Shown here in pieces: positions 33,716-48,300 of a stretch of 64,000 nt of DNA. A program made the translations under genes and the position numbers. The notes under the pieces are model-generated. The model worked only from the letters and a program-made list of their open reading frames with translations, was not told where the DNA came from and did not search any database. Each line of letters begins with the position of its first letter. Position 1 is the stretch's first letter. Origin of the DNA: Vicinamibacteraceae bacterium (GTDB taxonomy: Bacteria > Acidobacteriota > Thermoanaerobaculia > Multivoradales > Multivoraceae); contig JAAXHG010000051.1 in assembly GCA_012270995.1 (NCBI GenBank), positions 69,768-133,767 of the forward strand, written 5' to 3'.

Positions 33716-34307
33716 GTGGTTTCTCTCTCCGTCGTTGTTCTTGGGTTCTCGAGTTGGGGAGTGGGCTGTGACGATGATGGTGATGGGGAGCCGGTGGCAG
33801 CCCGCCAGTGCTCCGCGAGGGCGACGAGTCGGTTTCGACAAGTCAGTTTCCAGTATGGCCGATCCCCTTGGGGGTGGGTGTAGGCGTTCTGGGAGGGGTC
33901 GGCAACGGCCAAGACGAAATGCGCGCCAGCGCATCGTTACGGCCATGAAGACGAAGGAAAACCCGTAGCGCCAGCGTTGAGGGCTTCTTTTGCTGTACCT
34001 CCTGAGTCTCGTTGTTTGACGCTACAGCCGGCAGCCCCTACGGCCAGTCCGCAAGGTCTTCCCGCAGTTGCAGAGTACGAATGGAACGAAGGGGACGCTA
34101 CTCGCAGGTCTTGCGGATGTCAAGTCATGTTGCCACGGTTGGCCACGGTTGGAGCCCTTGGTTGCCTGGGCGGCGCGGCGCGGGGACGATGTCGGCGATT
34201 CCCTTCGGATTGGTGCCGATGAACCAGGAGAACGGCGAACGCTCGACCGGGCTGCCTTGCTGACCAGAGACCGGCCCCGGCCGGAGCCACCAGGAGGCTC
34301 GCCTGAG

Positions 34308-34601
34308 CCACTCGGTCTAGTGGTCTGCTCTTCGGCGGCCTAAGCTGAGCGAGCAGGGCGCAGAGTGGAACTCTGGACTGATCATATGAACCCATAGGCG
34401 CGCTGTGTCCCGCACAGAGAGAGGCTGGGCGGGGGGAGCGTAATCCAATCCTGAAGTGAGCCTGAACGGGCCCGGACGACCCGGGCTTGTTGGTATGCTC
34501 CCCGAGGCCCGCTACGGCTCGCGGTCCTGCTGCCAGGGTGCGAATGGAACACCTCCCGAGGAGTTGGGTTGCGCTAAACCCGTAGCGGGTCGTTTCCCAA
34601 C
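34308..34601. ncRNA. Candidate structured non-coding RNA (row of perfect hairpins)
   Basis: Five perfect stems occur within 294 nt: CCACT/AGTGG (34308-34323), CAGAGT-GGA-ACTCTG (34361-34375), CTGTG/CACAG (34403-34417), GCCCGG/CCGGGC (34470-34486), and a two-part stem with outer GTTGGG/CCCAAC (34563-34568, 34596-34601) and inner ACCCG-TAG-CGGGT (34578-34590). It does not match RNase P, tmRNA, SRP RNA or 6S RNA consensus elements that I know. The strand, ends and function are undetermined. Confidence 0.35.
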
Positions 34602-34891
34602 TAGCCTCGAACTTCCCTGTCGGATGGGCGAGCCTGGCGAGTCGAAGGTTCCGCAGCGGTCCGGCGGTCTGACAGGGGCTGACTGCCGTGGGTTCTATTG
34701 CAGTTGCGGGGATGGTTCTCGCTCCCCTCGGCGGGCGATTCGTTGCTGGGGAGCGGGCGCTGGTCGCTGTCCCTCCAGTTGTTCTGACGTCTGCCTTGCG
34801 GGACCAGCCAATCGACCGAGTGTCCGGCCGGCGAGTTCAGTCTCCAAGAGCCCGGGCTACGGCGCACGGGACGCCAGTGGGATTCCCGAAA

Positions 34892-34919
34892 AGGGCCTCC
34901 CCGTTGCCGGGGAGGCCCT
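34892..34919 (-). terminator. Intrinsic terminator of the TonB receptor gene
   Basis: A perfect 11-bp stem (AGGGCCTCCCC at 34892-34902, loop of 6, GGGGAGGCCCT at 34909-34919). Read on the minus strand it is followed by TTTTCGGG. It lies about 50 nt past the receptor stop. Confidence 0.8.
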
Positions 34920-34971
34920 GAATCTTCGACCACCGCGTCAGGCGCCGTGGCTTCTTCTGGAGAAGCTCAGC

Positions 34972-37917
34972 CTAGAAGCTGAACCGGCCTCCGATCTGCA
35001 ACTGGCGTGGCCGCGTGAGACCGTTCAGCGAGGAAGCGACGCCCAAGTCCTCTGGGACGTTACCGTTCCGCACGTTTCGCTGGCTGAAGCCGACGTTGAA
35101 GCTGTGCTGGTCGAACAGGTTGAAGGCCTCGACGAAGACGTCGAGCCGCAGACCGTCTCCGAAGCGGAAGAACTTGCCGACCCGCACGTCGATGGTCTGG
35201 ATCGACTCGTTCCGCCCCGTGTTGCGGCCGACGACAACGCCGTTCATCACTGCTCGGTAGTCGGGACAATTCCAACCGACGGAGCTGCAGTAGGCGAAGT
35301 CGACCCCCGAATCGACCAGCGTGTAAGGGGTACCCGACTGGTAGTTCAGGATGCCGGAGATCTGGAAGTCCGCCGGTAACTGGATCATGCCGGTGACCAC
35401 CAGGCGATGCTTCACGTCGCGGTTGGAGTAGCCCCAGTCGTAGTCCAGGTTGCCGGTGTCGGAGATCGTGACGCCGGTCGCCGAACGCTCGTTCGAGTCG
35501 GTGTCGCGATCCTTGCCCCAGGTGTAGTGGGCATTGAACTGGTAGCGGCCGGTGAAGCGCTTGTTTACCTTCAGCGTAACGGCTTGATACTCCGAATCGC
35601 CCCGGGATTGACGGACCAGGATCTCCGAGCACTCGACGCCCTCGATCCCCGGGCAGTCTTCGTTGCGACCGTCCCACATTGGGCGACCGTACTCGTCGTA
35701 GCCGCCGAAGACGCGGTTGAAGTCCGTGTTGCGCTGCAGGCTGCTCGCCTCGGCGTACACGACGTCGACGCCGGTGCTCCAACCTGCCGCCAGTTCGCGC
35801 TCCCAGCCGACGCTCGCACGGAGCGTCTGCGCGTCGTCGAATTCGGGATCGACGTACGAGATTGCGGGGACGATGCCCGGCGGCGGGTTCTCGTTGTTGA
35901 TTGGCGTACCGAGCGGCACATAGCCGTTTTGCCCCGGGCGGACCGTTATCCGGCCGAAGTTGGGCGGTACACCGTTCGATTGCACCTGGTTGGCGAACAG
36001 CAGAGTCGGCGTTCGGCCGAAGAAGAAGCCGATGCCGCCGCGTACGACGGAGCGGCCCTCGTCTTGCGCCAGGGCGAAGCCAAAGCGGGGCGCCAGGTTC
36101 TCGGTGTCCGGGATGCTGGTGCCGTCGGGGTGCAGATGCGCCAAACCGTCCGGGTTGTCGGTCGACGTGTAGCGGAGACCGTAGTTCACGGTCACGTTGT
36201 CGCGCTTCAGGCTGTCCTGTCCGTAGAACGCGAGGGCGGCCTGGGTCTCGTCGTAGTTCGGGTAGGTCGAATCGCCGAACCAGATGCGGGCCGCGCTGGC
36301 GTTGTTGTTCAGGAAGTCCTCTGCGGAACGGAAGTCGTAGCGGCCGTCCCTGCTGCCGGCGAAGAGCTGCGCCAGATCATCCTTCGAGTAGTCGACGCCG
36401 AACTTCAAATCGTGGGCACCGAACAGGTAGGAGAAGTCGTTCTTGACCTGGAGTTGGGTCTCCTCGAGGTAGATGGGCAGGAAGTCGAACTTCCCGACGC
36501 TGTCGAAGTCATCGAACTGGAACCGAATCTGCGCCTCGATCGGCGTGCCGACGCGCTGGGACTCGCGGTCCAGGTCGTCCTGCGAGGACTGGATCCGGAA
36601 CTCGTTGACGCCCCGGCTGCCGATGACCGAGGTCAGCGAGGCGATGATCGTGCTCGTCTCCTCCGCCTTCAGCGACTCCTCGTCGAGGTAGGAGCTCTCG
36701 CGCTCGTAGTCCGTCAGGTTGGCGCGCAGCGTAATCAGATTCGCGTCGCTGATCTGGTGGTCCAGCTTGCCGAACAGGATCTGGTTGCTCACCGAGCGCA
36801 GGAACAGGCCGGTGGCCGACCCGTCGGAGTTGCGCGTGAAGCCGTCGACGAGGGCCGCGAAGGCGGGTTCGCTCTGCGCCCGCTGCATGATCAGGTCGTA
36901 AGTGCTGTTCGCCCCGGTGGAGTCCAACGATCGGGTGATGGGGATGTCCTGATCCCGCAGATCGATGCCGAAGTAGTAGTGGGTGCGATCCCGCTTGAAG
37001 GGGCCGCCGATCGAGACGCCGTAGTTCTGCGTGTCGAACTCGTCGACCGAACGCGTGCAGTTGTCCCGCTCGCGGAAGTTGTCGAGCGGCGAACAGGGCA
37101 GGTCCTCGGCCATGCTGTCGTCGCGGAACTGGTAGAAGGTCGAGCCTTGAATGTCGTTGGTGCCCGACTTGGTGACCACGTTGACGAAGGCGCCTCCGTG
37201 CCGGCCGTACTCGGCCGAAAAGCCGTTGGTGATGACCTGGAACTGGCGTACCGTGTCCTGAGCGACGATCAGGCCGTCGTTCTCGGTCGCCTCGCCGCCG
37301 CGGCCGTAGCCGAAGAAGGTGCTCTTGTTGTCCGCGCCGTCGACGGAGAGGCCGCTGTACATGCCGCGCTGGCCGGCCATGGTCAGGAAGCCGCGCTGGC
37401 CGTCTCGCTGTACGCCGGGGGTCAGAATCGCGAAGTCGGTGAAGTCGCGGCCGACGATCGGCAGGCTCTCGATCGCCACCTCGTCGATGTAGTTGGCGGC
37501 GCCGGAACGGCTGACCTCGATGATCGGCGCTTCGGAGGTGACGGTGATCACCTCGGAGGTCGACTCGATCTCGAGCGTCAGGTTGACGTCCTTGATCTGA
37601 CCGACAAGGACCGAGACGTCGCCTTGCTGCGTCGTCTGCATTCCGGAGAGCTCTGCCGTCACCGAATAGGTACCGACCTGCAGCGCCTTGGCGCTGTAGA
37701 AGCCGTTGGCGTCCGAAATCACGGCGCGGGCGATGCCGGTGTCCTGGTTGGTGACGGTCACCGTGGCGCCGGGAATGGCACCGCCCTCGACATCCGAGAT
37801 GTAGCCCTGGACGGTGCCGGTGATGGTCTGGGCGAAGCCGGCGCCGCCAATCAGGAAGGCGCAGGTCGTTGCCAGGAGGATCGCAAGAAGACGTGCCCGC
37901 GGGCGGGTCGACTGCAT
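34972..37917 (-). CDS. TonB-dependent receptor, Oar-like, with N-terminal carboxypeptidase-regulatory domain
   Basis: A 981-residue outer-membrane protein from ATG 37917, with Shine-Dalgarno GAGGAG upstream. The signal peptide ends near GGAGFAQ. Residues 30-115 are a CarboxypepD_reg-like domain (GTVQGYISDVEGGAIPGATV). The plug follows (LPIVGRDFTDFAILTPGVQ, SVDGADNKSTFFGYG, GAFVNVVTKSGTN), then a beta-barrel ending in the terminal Phe (LQIGGRFSF). Related Acidobacteriota receptors take up peptides or glycans, but the ligand is unknown. It has its own promoter (38053-38081) and terminator. Confidence 0.92.
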   Translation of the reverse strand: MQSTRPRARLLAILLATTCAFLIGGAGFAQTITGTVQGYISDVEGGAIPGATVTVTNQDTGIARAVISDANGFYSAKALQVGTYSVTAELSGMQTTQQGDVSVLVGQIKDVNLTLEIESTSEVITVTSEAPIIEVSRSGAANYIDEVAIESLPIVGRDFTDFAILTPGVQRDGQRGFLTMAGQRGMYSGLSVDGADNKSTFFGYGRGGEATENDGLIVAQDTVRQFQVITNGFSAEYGRHGGAFVNVVTKSGTNDIQGSTFYQFRDDSMAEDLPCSPLDNFRERDNCTRSVDEFDTQNYGVSIGGPFKRDRTHYYFGIDLRDQDIPITRSLDSTGANSTYDLIMQRAQSEPAFAALVDGFTRNSDGSATGLFLRSVSNQILFGKLDHQISDANLITLRANLTDYERESSYLDEESLKAEETSTIIASLTSVIGSRGVNEFRIQSSQDDLDRESQRVGTPIEAQIRFQFDDFDSVGKFDFLPIYLEETQLQVKNDFSYLFGAHDLKFGVDYSKDDLAQLFAGSRDGRYDFRSAEDFLNNNASAARIWFGDSTYPNYDETQAALAFYGQDSLKRDNVTVNYGLRYTSTDNPDGLAHLHPDGTSIPDTENLAPRFGFALAQDEGRSVVRGGIGFFFGRTPTLLFANQVQSNGVPPNFGRITVRPGQNGYVPLGTPINNENPPPGIVPAISYVDPEFDDAQTLRASVGWERELAAGWSTGVDVVYAEASSLQRNTDFNRVFGGYDEYGRPMWDGRNEDCPGIEGVECSEILVRQSRGDSEYQAVTLKVNKRFTGRYQFNAHYTWGKDRDTDSNERSATGVTISDTGNLDYDWGYSNRDVKHRLVVTGMIQLPADFQISGILNYQSGTPYTLVDSGVDFAYCSSVGWNCPDYRAVMNGVVVGRNTGRNESIQTIDVRVGKFFRFGDGLRLDVFVEAFNLFDQHSFNVGFSQRNVRNGNVPEDLGVASSLNGLTRPRQLQIGGRFSF

Positions 37918-38052
37918 GGTTGGGTTTCTCCTCTGTGTCTGAGTAGGCGCCGTCGAACTCAAGGCGAATTCACCGGCGTGCTGTTCACGCATGGAAGGTC
38001 TGGCTGCGGGTGGTGGTGGGGCGCTCGCACGCAAGGCCACGAACGGAACAAG

Positions 38053-38081
38053 ACTATAGGACTCGCTTCGTTCTCCGTCAA
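38053..38081 (-). promoter_or_regulatory. Sigma70-type promoter of the TonB receptor gene
   Basis: On the minus strand, TTGACG (38081-38076) and TATAGT (38058-38053) are separated by exactly 17 bp. The predicted start near 38046 leaves a 5' leader of about 130 nt before ATG 37917. It is the best consensus promoter in the window. Confidence 0.75.
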
Positions 38082-38181
38082 CGGAGGGGGGATCCGTTCA
38101 AGATGTTGAACCGGTGGGCCGATTCGAGCTTCCCCGGCGAAGTCTGCGCTGGAGGTTGAAGAGGGCGTCAAGGCGCACCCG

Positions 38182-39690
38182 TCAACGAGCCGACGGCAGG
38201 GGCAGCGCGGTGGCCCCGGTCAGGTACTCGTCGATCCGGGCGGCCGCGCCGCGGCCCTCGTTGATCGCCCAGACGATCAGGCTCTGGCCGCGGCGGCAGT
38301 CGCCGGCGGCGAACACGCCTTCGGCCGAGGTGGCGTACCGACCGGGATCGGCGGCGAAGTTAGTGTGCTCGTCCGTCGCTAGCCCCAACTGCTCTCCGAG
38401 CGTGGCCTCCGGTCCGAGGAAGCCCATCGCCAGCAGCACGAGTTCAGCCTCGAAGGTCTCCTCGGTGCCCGGCACTTCGTCCATCGTGAAGCGGCCGGAT
38501 TCGTCCCTTCGCCAGGCGATGCGCACGGTCTCGATGCCGGCGACGTTGCCGGCTCCGTCGTCCACGAAGCGCTTGGAAAGGATGGAGAACACGCGCGGGT
38601 CGGCGCCGAAACGGGCCCCGGCTTCGGCGTGCGCATACTCGACGCGGAAGATGCGCGGCCACTCCGGCCAGGGGTTGTCGGGCGCCCGGTCGTCCGGCGG
38701 CCGGTCCAGCAGTTCGAAGTTGACCAGCGAAGCGCAGCCTTGCCGGACCGCGGTGGCGATGCAGTCGGCGCCGGTGTCGCCGCCGCCGATGACGATGACA
38801 TTCCTGCCTTCGGCGTGAATCGGCGCCACGATTGGCTGGGCGCCCTCCCCGCCGTCGCTGGGTAGATCGGCGTCGAGAAGCGCGCGGGTGTGCTCGGTCA
38901 GGAAGTCCATCGCGAAGTGAACGCCCGAAAGCTCGCGGCCCGGGATGGGCAGATCGCGCGGCCTGGTGGCGCCGCAGGCGAGCAGGATCGCGTCGTGGTC
39001 GCGGCGCAGGTCCCCGATGTCGACGTTCACTCCGATATGTGCGCCGGTGACGAACTCGATCCCCTCGGCTTGCATCAGGTCGATCCGCCGGTCGACGACG
39101 AGGCGCTTGTCGAGCTTCATGTTCGGGATGCCGTACATCAGCAGGCCGCCGATCCGGTCCTCGCGTTCGAACACGGTGACCGAGTGGCCGACGCTGTTCA
39201 GTTGCGCCGCGGCGGCGAGACCGGCGGGCCCGGAGCCGACGACCGCCACCTTCCCGCCGGTCCGCTTCGCCGGCGGGCGGGGAACGATCCAGCCCTCCTC
39301 GAAACCGCGGTCGACGATCGCGTTCTCGATGTTCTTGATCGTCACCGCCGGGTCGGTGATGCCGAGCACGCAGGCGCCTTCGCACGGCGCCGGGCAGACG
39401 CGGCCGGTGAACTCCGGGAAGTTGTTCGTCCGCTCGAGTCGCCGGAGCGCCTCGCGCCAGCGGCCCTGGTAGACGAGGTCGTTCCATTCCGGGATCAGGT
39501 TGTCGATCGGGCAGCCTTCGTTGGACTGGCAGAAAGGCACGCCGCAGTCCATGCATCGGGCGCCCTGGGTGGCGAGATGCTCCTCCGGCACCGGCTGCAG
39601 GAACTCGCCGTAGTGACTCAGCCGGATCAGCGGATCCTGGTAGGGAACCGCGGCGCGCGCGTACTCCTTGAAGCCGGTGTCCTTGCCCAT
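38182..39690 (-). CDS. gltD: Glutamate synthase small (beta) subunit
   Basis: A 502-residue NADPH-oxidising subunit that feeds electrons to GltB. N-terminal iron-sulfur cysteines are seen in [16 protein letters not shown] and CPAPCEGAC. The FAD-binding motif is [17 protein letters not shown], the NADPH site [13 protein letters not shown], and the C-terminal FAD contact [18 protein letters not shown]. It starts 30 nt after the gltB stop, on the same strand. The length is slightly above the 470-490 typical for the family because of extra residues around [10 protein letters not shown]. Confidence 0.95.
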   Translation of the reverse strand: MGKDTGFKEYARAAVPYQDPLIRLSHYGEFLQPVPEEHLATQGARCMDCGVPFCQSNEGCPIDNLIPEWNDLVYQGRWREALRRLERTNNFPEFTGRVCPAPCEGACVLGITDPAVTIKNIENAIVDRGFEEGWIVPRPPAKRTGGKVAVVGSGPAGLAAAAQLNSVGHSVTVFEREDRIGGLLMYGIPNMKLDKRLVVDRRIDLMQAEGIEFVTGAHIGVNVDIGDLRRDHDAILLACGATRPRDLPIPGRELSGVHFAMDFLTEHTRALLDADLPSDGGEGAQPIVAPIHAEGRNVIVIGGGDTGADCIATAVRQGCASLVNFELLDRPPDDRAPDNPWPEWPRIFRVEYAHAEAGARFGADPRVFSILSKRFVDDGAGNVAGIETVRIAWRRDESGRFTMDEVPGTEETFEAELVLLAMGFLGPEATLGEQLGLATDEHTNFAADPGRYATSAEGVFAAGDCRRGQSLIVWAINEGRGAAARIDEYLTGATALPLPSAR

Positions 39691-39720
39691 GCTTCGCCTG
39701 TTCGCGTCGGTCCGCCGACC

Positions 39721-44309
<4,589 letters not shown>

Positions 44310-44313
<4 letters not shown>

Positions 44314-44405
44314 CGTGCCCCCATCCGCCGCTGTCCACGAGACGTCCGGACTGGCCGGTCGGTCTGGAGTCCGGCCGCTACTCTTGTGCCGGGACGGAGC
44401 TTCAT
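44310..44405 (-). CDS. 31-codon ORF bridging lysR and gltB, built on a duplicated gltB start
   Basis: Its ATG (44405-44403) overlaps the lysR stop as ATGA, and its TGA overlaps the gltB ATG as ATGA. The first six codons, MKLRPG, are identical to the start of GltB because an 18-bp segment (44296-44313) is repeated at 44388-44405. The remaining residues (TRVAAGLQTDRPVRTSRGQR and RMGAR) are basic. It may act as a translational coupler or leader peptide between lysR and gltB. Whether it is made is not known. Confidence 0.5.
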
Positions 44406-45322
44406 GCGGCTTCTCCGTGCTCCGTGCTCATCTCGTCGTCGGCCGGCATCGGCCCGGCGTTTTCGGTCAGGAACGCGGCGAATTCCTCGGCGGCCCGACG
44501 CAGGCGGCCGCGGGCGTAGACGATTCCCACCGGCCGCTCCAGCTTCGGCTCGAGCGGCACAGCCGCGAGCAGCCCGGCACGGACCTCCGCCAGGAAGGTC
44601 CGCAGCGGCAGGATCGCCGCGTAGTCGGTCGCCTGCAGCATGCTCTTGAACGTGTCGATGTTGTCGAGCCGCTGGGCGAACACGGCCTCGGCCCCGTTCC
44701 CGACCAGGTAGCTGCGGATGTGCCGCGCCGCGGGAAGTTCGTGGGTGAAGTGGATCAACTCGCGGCCGTCGAGGTCGGCGGCGAGCACGCGCTTGGCGCC
44801 GGCCAGTTCGTGGTTCACTCCGCAGGCCAGGCACATCCGCTCCTCCCGCAGCGGCCTGGACTGCAGGCCGGGCCACTGCTCCGGGTAGGAGACGATGCCG
44901 AAGTCGCAACGGCCCGTTCGCGCGGCCTCGGCCACCGCGGCAGGCGGCTCGTACTCGATCTGCACGTCGAGTTCCGGACGCTTGAGCCGGAACTCGGCCC
45001 GCAACTGGTTGAGCAGCGCGATGCCGGCGGAGTAGATCGCATGGACCCGCACCGTCCCGCCCCGCTCCGGATCGAGACGGGAGACGCTGCGCGCCAGGGC
45101 GTCGTAACGGGCGACGAGTTCGCGCCCCTCGCGGGACACGAGTTCGCCGGCGGGAGTCAGCACGAAGGGCCGCTTGGAGCGGTCGAGCAGCCGCGTTCCG
45201 AAGAGCTCCTCGAGGTGCTGGATGCGCTGGCTAACCGCCGACTGGGTGATCCCGTGAAGCTCCGCCGCGCGGCTGAAGCTGCGCAAGTCCGCGACGTCGC
45301 AGAAGATCCTGAGCCCTTGCAT
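44402..45322 (-). CDS. LysR-family transcriptional regulator
   Basis: A 306-residue regulator. The N-terminal winged helix-turn-helix is FCDVADLRSFSRAAELHGIT followed by QSAVSQRIQHLEELFGTRLL. The effector domain follows from about residue 90 (VRVHAIYSAGIALLNQL). It is encoded immediately upstream of gltB on the same strand, with coupled reading frames, which makes gltBD its likely target. A TAAGAT box lies 12 nt before the ATG. The inducer is unknown. Confidence 0.88.
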   Translation of the reverse strand: MQGLRIFCDVADLRSFSRAAELHGITQSAVSQRIQHLEELFGTRLLDRSKRPFVLTPAGELVSREGRELVARYDALARSVSRLDPERGGTVRVHAIYSAGIALLNQLRAEFRLKRPELDVQIEYEPPAAVAEAARTGRCDFGIVSYPEQWPGLQSRPLREERMCLACGVNHELAGAKRVLAADLDGRELIHFTHELPAARHIRSYLVGNGAEAVFAQRLDNIDTFKSMLQATDYAAILPLRTFLAEVRAGLLAAVPLEPKLERPVGIVYARGRLRRAAEEFAAFLTENAGPMPADDEMSTEHGEAA

Positions 45323-45399
45323 CGTAAGGGCAGGATCTTACATTAGGTTGATCTCATGGAGCAAGCCCGGAGCATTAGAGAGGCTGATGCTAGGTGGGC

Positions 45400-48300
45400 T
45401 CAGGGAACTGTGATCCGGATGATGCCGTTCGCCTGGACTTCGATGCGGCGGTTGCCGCGGATGCCGTCGACGGCCAGTTCCCAGGCGCCCTCCGGCAACC
45501 GGTCGAACGTGAACCTGCCCTGCGTGTCGATGAAGGTCCTGCGGACGATGCCGAGCATCTCCGCATGCTCTCGTCTCGCCAGGATCGGCCAGACGCTCAC
45601 TCCGGCGCCGGCGAGCGGCGCGCCGGACCGGGAGTCGGTGGCGACGCCCTCGACGCGTCCGGACCGAAGTTCGATCGTCAGGTCGGTTTCGGCGCGTATC
45701 GCGACGGTCCGTGTCTCCGCGCCGACGCCCAGGGTGTAGTTGCCGGGCTCGAGATCGGGGAAGTGGAACGACCCGTCGTGGCGGGTCCAGAACCGGCGGG
45801 CGCCCGCCAGATCCCGCCCGCGGGCCAGCAGCACCTGTGTCCTTTGAAGCGGCCGGCCATCCAGCCGGACTGTGCCTCTGAGCGCGGGTAGATTCTCGAA
45901 CACGAGGTCGATCCGGGCATCCTCGTCGGCGAGTCGGACCTTTCTCTCTGCCCGCCTTCCGGAGTTCCCGATCCGGGCGATCACGGTCCAGAGGCCCGCC
46001 TCCAGGCCGTTGATGGAGAACTCCTCCGGAGATCCTGGCGGCGGCCGTGCGGAGCGGATGTCGAGGCTTTCGCTGACCGCTTCGACGAGGAGCTTCTCCG
46101 CCTCGCCTTCTCGAAGGCCGTGGACCGAGCCGCTGATCATGAGGCTGTGACCGAAGCGAACACGGACTCCGGAGCGGTGGCCGCGCACGCGGAAGCCGTT
46201 GCGCGACACCCTCCAGTCGGCGTCGATCAGGGCGCCGGCGTGGTACTCGCCGGGTGGCAGCCGGGCCAGGAAGGAGCCGTCGGCGTTCGTGGTCGTTCGC
46301 GTGCCGAAGGCCAGCACACCGTCGATTCGGCGCAGCGAGAGGCGGACTCCGCCGGCCGGTGATCCGTCGCCGAGCGTGGCCCGGCCCGCGACCTCGTAGA
46401 TGCTGAAATCGAAGTCGAGACGCGCCGACTTCGATTCGATGTCCACCGTCTTCCGCTGGGCGTCGTGTTCTTCGTCGATGCTTCCCGAGCGCCCCCTGTC
46501 GGCCGTGACCCAGGCACGTCCGGAAGACAGTCCGTCGACGACGTAGCGCCCGTCGCCATCGGTCGTGGCCGTCCGGCCGGACACCGAGATCTCCACCCCG
46601 GCGAGGCCCGTGCCGTACTCGACCACGCGCCCGACGAGGCGCCGTTCGCCGAGGCCCAGTTCCAGTTCGACCTCGGCTGTCTTGCCGGCGTCGACCCTCA
46701 CGGAAACCGTAGCGTCCTCTCCACGCCGGGAGGCTCGCACGATGGACGGAGCGCCTGGACCGGTCCTGATGGTCAGGTACCCCGGGCCAGGGGACCGGGC
46801 TACGACGTTGTATTGACCCGCGGCGAGACCCTGCGTGCGGAACACGCCGTCTTCGTCCGTCCCCACGGATGTTCGTTCGCCGTCTTCGGCGAGAACGTCG
46901 AGCCAGGTCCGCACACCCTCGCCCCGGAAGGTCACGCGGCCGGCGATCACGGCTTCCGGCTCGAGTCGCACCTCGATGGGCGCAGACTCCGTGGGGGGTA
47001 CTTCCAGCCGCCGCTCGGTGGAGAATCCGGGTGCCGCGATTACCAGATCGACAAGCGAACCCTCATTCAGTCCCGGTATGCGGAAGCGGCCCTCCTCGTT
47101 CGTCTCGAACCGTCCGGCGATGTCCGATCGGGCATCCGTGCTGGGTTCGTCCAGAGCGCCCGTCGTGTAGGAGCCGGCCGCCCTGACCGTGGATTTCGGC
47201 ACGGGCGCGCCGACGGGACTGAGCACCAGGCCCATGATCTCGAACTCGGCGTGGAGACCGATATCGCCCAGATCGAGGCCTTCCGGTGGCACTTCGAGAT
47301 TCCGCCGGATCAGGGACGCTCTGCCGGGAGCGCGCACGATGAGTTCCTGTCGCCCGGGCCAGGCGTTCATCTCGAAGAAGCCGGACGGATCCGTCCGGGC
47401 CGTGCGCACTCGTTGCCCGAACGCCCCCGACGTGACCTCGAGCGGTCCCAGAAGGAGCGAACGAGCGCCCCCACCGCTGAACCTGCCGAGGCCCACCTCG
47501 GCGGCGTCGATGGGCCCGGCCGTCAACGCGTCGACCACGCGCCCGCTGATCCGCGCACCTCGCAGAAGCGTGATGCGGTAACCGTCGCCGGGGTCTTCGA
47601 AGAGGTGCAGCATTTTGCGGCCGGTTGGCAGGAACGGAGACCGCTCCACGCGAATGTGCCGGCCCGAGAAGGAGGAGCGGGGAACGATGCTCATGAGATC
47701 GAACGGCACGTGACGGCCGGTGAACCGTCCCGTCGTGTCGGTGCGCACCAGAGCGCCGCCCTGGTAGTACGGGCCCGCCTTGACGACGGTCGCCTCGCCG
47801 GCCCTGACGAGCCAGTCGAAATGGATCTCTGCGTCCGGGACCGGCGCTCCGGCCTCGTCGACCACCACACCTTCGATCCGCGGCGCGGCTTCGAGGGCGG
47901 GGCAGGGACGATCGAAGGGTTCGAACGCGTCGAGGACGGTGCGCGGAGCCGGCTCGGCGCAGGCGGTGTGAGCGGTTTCCTCCGCCACGAACCACAGGTG
48001 CTCCCCCGGAAGAGCGCGCATCGCGTAGCGGTCGCCGTCGATCCTCACGAGCGGCGTGGCCGCGCGGGGGTCGACGGCGGGCCACGGCAGGTTCGGTTCC
48101 CGCCAGGACCAGGTGGTTCTGGGCATTGCCGGAGGCTCGTCAGCGGGGCTGTTCCGGAGGTGAATCAGGCCCGTGCGCGGGTGGGAGAGCTCGGCAGCGA
48201 CCAGCCGGTCCGAGGAGGCTTGGACCAGCTCGTAGACCGCGCCGCCGGCGGTCTCGAACCAGATCCGTTCGAGGTTCGTTCTGGTTGCGACCTCGTCGGC

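Larger units (their letters stand above)
33716..34971. other. 1.26-kb stretch without a supported gene
   Basis: No open frame here has recognisable domain content or a supported start. The left part (33716-34300) shows nothing definite. The middle (34308-34601) contains a row of perfect short hairpins. The right part ends in a strong terminator for the TonB receptor gene. Confidence 0.6.

Noticed and set aside
34068..34343. Plus-strand open frame in the geneless stretch
   Set aside because: No start signal, no domain, and it runs into the hairpin array.
35407..38109. Long plus-strand open frame opposite the TonB receptor gene
   Set aside because: Val/Ala/Glu/Arg-rich product without family features; the receptor on the other strand is complete.
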